A stretch of DNA of 6,619 bases from Thermoplasmata archaeon (GTDB lineage: Archaea; Thermoplasmatota; Thermoplasmata; Lutacidiplasmatales; UBA184), in the NCBI GenBank assembly GCA_030039715.1, contig JASHVA010000040.1, positions 1-6,619 of the forward strand, given 5' to 3'. Below are positions 5,797 to 6,619 of this stretch, piece by piece. Below the pieces are notes generated by a model. The model did no database searches and was not told the DNA's origin. It worked only from the letters and a program-made list of their open reading frames with translations. The position numbers were made by a program, and so were the translations under genes. Numbering within the stretch: position 1 is the stretch's first letter; every line of letters starts with the position of its first letter.

Positions 5797-6368
5797 GGGG
5801 CGTCCTCCTTCCAGCCGCGGTAGAGCCGGTGCGGAACCCCGAGATGGTCGAGGACCTTTCCGGCGAGGTACGAGGTGAGGTCGTCGACGCTCCGGGGGTG
5901 CAGGTAGTACGGCGGAGCGGCGTCCAGGACGACCACGCCGAGTTCGCTGAGCGAGGTGAGATGGCGGAGCAGGATCGTCGGGAGCGGGGTCTCGCGTGGG
6001 ACGATGACGAGCGGGCGCCGCTCCTTGAGGTGGACGTGCGCGGCCCGGGTGAGCAGCGTGTCGCCGAGCCCGAGCGCGACCTTGGCGACGGTGTTCGCGG
6101 AACAGGGGACGATCGCCATCCCGCGGGTCGGCCGCGAGCCGCTCGCGATCGGAGCCCCCAGGTCGTGGTCGGAGTAGACGTGCGTCGCCCGTTCCGCGAG
6201 CGACTCGGGTCCCACGCCGCACTCTTCGCGCAGTACCGCCACGGCTCCGTCGGAAACGATGAGGGCGACCGGGACCTCCGCGGCGCGGAGGCCGTCGAGC
6301 ACTCGGAGCGCGATCGGCGCGCCGCTGGCGCCCGAGACGCCGACGACAAACGGAGGTTCGTCCGCCAC
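5793..6368 (-). CDS. ubiX: Flavin prenyltransferase UbiX
   Basis: UbiX joins a dimethylallyl group to reduced FMN to make prenylated FMN, the cofactor of UbiD-type decarboxylases. The 191-residue length fits. Landmarks: VGVSGASGAP (9-18) and VSDGA (38-42) for flavin binding, ASGSRPTRGMAIVPCSANTVAKVALGLGDTLLTRAAHVHLKERRPLVIVPRETPL (about 75-129), then LDAAPPYYLHPRSVDDL (148-164) and a C-terminal LYRGW. The Tyr pair (154-155), K115 and the Arg/Trp near the end are candidates for the prenyl-phosphate site by family knowledge. The start is GTG with no strong ribosome site, so a short or leaderless transcript is likely. ubiX heads the operon, overlaps the next gene by GTGA, and faces a thiolase gene across 66 nt. 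No ubiD gene is visible here. Confidence 0.95.
   Translation of the reverse strand: MADEPPFVVGVSGASGAPIALRVLDGLRAAEVPVALIVSDGAVAVLREECGVGPESLAERATHVYSDHDLGAPIASGSRPTRGMAIVPCSANTVAKVALGLGDTLLTRAAHVHLKERRPLVIVPRETPLPTILLRHLTSLSELGVVVLDAAPPYYLHPRSVDDLTSYLAGKVLDHLGVPHRLYRGWKEDAP
5803..5810 (-). promoter_or_regulatory. Shine-Dalgarno site of the anchored surface protein gene
   Basis: AAGGAGGA on the minus strand lies 6 nt upstream of the GTG at 5796, within the last codons of ubiX. It decides the start, since the open frame extends more than 400 nt further upstream. Confidence 0.7.
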
Positions 6369-6434
6369 GAGAGTGCCCCAGAGTTAAGAGGCTTCAACGA
6401 CTCGTGCGATAAGACGGTTCGCGAGGAGGGAACG
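6369..6434. promoter_or_regulatory. Divergent promoter region between ubiX and the thiolase gene
   Basis: The 66 nt contain two modest AT-richer patches. GTTAAGAG near 6383-6390 could be the TATA-like box for the rightward thiolase gene. The minus-strand reading of 6408-6414 (TCTTATC) could serve leftward ubiX. Neither is strong. The two core promoters would face each other and interleave, so the genes could influence each other's transcription. Confidence 0.4.
6423..6430 (+). promoter_or_regulatory. Shine-Dalgarno site of the thiolase gene
   Basis: GAGGAGGG lies 4 nt before the GTG at 6435 and fixes that start. Confidence 0.75.
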
Positions 6435-6619
6435 GTGGGTCATCGAGCGGCGATCGTCGGCGCCGGACATACCCGATTCGGCGTCCTCGACGAGGGCCCC
6501 CGCACGTTGCTCCGGTCCGCGGTCGACGGGGCCGTGGCCAGCGTCGATCACGGGATCGAACGGTCGGCGATCCAGGAGGCGTTCCTCGCGACGCTCGGAT
6601 TCGGCGGCTGGCAGATCGG
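6435..6619 (+). CDS. Archaeal thiolase-family protein (acetyl-CoA acetyltransferase-like), 5' part only
   Basis: Only the first 61 codons are visible; the gene runs off the window. The product begins VGHRAAIVGAGHTRFGVLDEGPRTLL and continues through SAVDGAVASVDHGIERSAIQEAFLATLGFGGWQIG. The AIVGAGHTRFG opening and the spacing to the FLATLGFGG strand match the archaeal thiolase group related to SCP2-like thiolases. That group usually sits with a DUF35 protein and HMG-CoA synthase and condenses acetyl-CoA at the start of mevalonate synthesis. The active-site Cys and His lie beyond the window, so catalysis cannot be confirmed. Start choice rests on the strong ribosome site just upstream. A paralogue acting in acyl-CoA breakdown is the main alternative. 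Confidence 0.82.
   Translation, partial: MGHRAAIVGAGHTRFGVLDEGPRTLLRSAVDGAVASVDHGIERSAIQEAFLATLGFGGWQI

Noticed and set aside
5213..6397. N-terminal extension of the two-helix protein to a 513-codon frame
   Set aside because: The extension is an Arg/Ser/Pro-rich shadow of ubiX and the surface protein gene. The GTGA overlap marks the real start.
1..6619. CRISPR arrays, transposons, tRNA or rRNA genes, toxin-antitoxin or defence modules
   Set aside because: I saw no repeat-spacer pattern, transposase motif, terminal inverted repeats, cloverleaf-like sequence or small toxin-like gene pair. Coding space is almost fully taken by the genes listed.

Overview
This GC-rich window looks archaeal. It carries a diphthamide-pathway methyltransferase of the archaeal/eukaryotic type (DphB), a stand-alone GMP synthase glutaminase subunit of the archaeal type, and the start of an archaeal-type thiolase. 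Extracytoplasmic proteins rich in N-glycosylation sequons, TATA-like boxes and short leaders agree with this. My best guess is a GC-rich Thermoplasmatota-like euryarchaeon, but the phylum is inference. Coding density is very high, and GTG starts outnumber ATG starts (6 to 3).

Layout. (1) 1-2151, plus strand: the end of kdpC (potassium-pumping Kdp ATPase), a tandem-domain universal stress protein 3 nt later, and dphB 17 nt further on; these look like the tail of a kdp operon. (2) 2148-2534, minus strand: a small, divergent receiver-domain protein, convergent with dphB; both stop codons lie inside one CTAA. Its AT-rich upstream region (2535-2663) holds a TATA-like box and a 19-bp near-palindrome. 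(3) 2664-4229, minus strand: a 521-residue protein of unknown function with two Cys/His clusters and its own TATA-like promoter. (4) 4296-6368, minus strand: a tightly packed operon read as ubiX, an unknown anchored surface protein, an unknown two-helix membrane protein, and the guaA glutaminase subunit. All three junctions are 4-nt GTGA overlaps. (5) 6369-6434: a compact divergent promoter region. (6) 6435 to the end, plus strand: the 5' end of a thiolase gene.

How the parts may work together. KdpC and the stress protein fit potassium homeostasis. UbiX makes prenylated FMN for UbiD-type decarboxylases. Its divergent thiolase neighbour belongs to a family that in archaea often starts the mevalonate route, and some archaeal mevalonate routes need a prenyl-FMN decarboxylase, so the pairing may be functional (inference). 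Nothing resembles a defence system, CRISPR array, transposon or RNA gene. The most original content is the two uncharacterised membrane proteins translationally coupled between ubiX and guaA, the Cys/His-rich 521-residue protein, and the operator-like palindrome in front of the divergent receiver gene.
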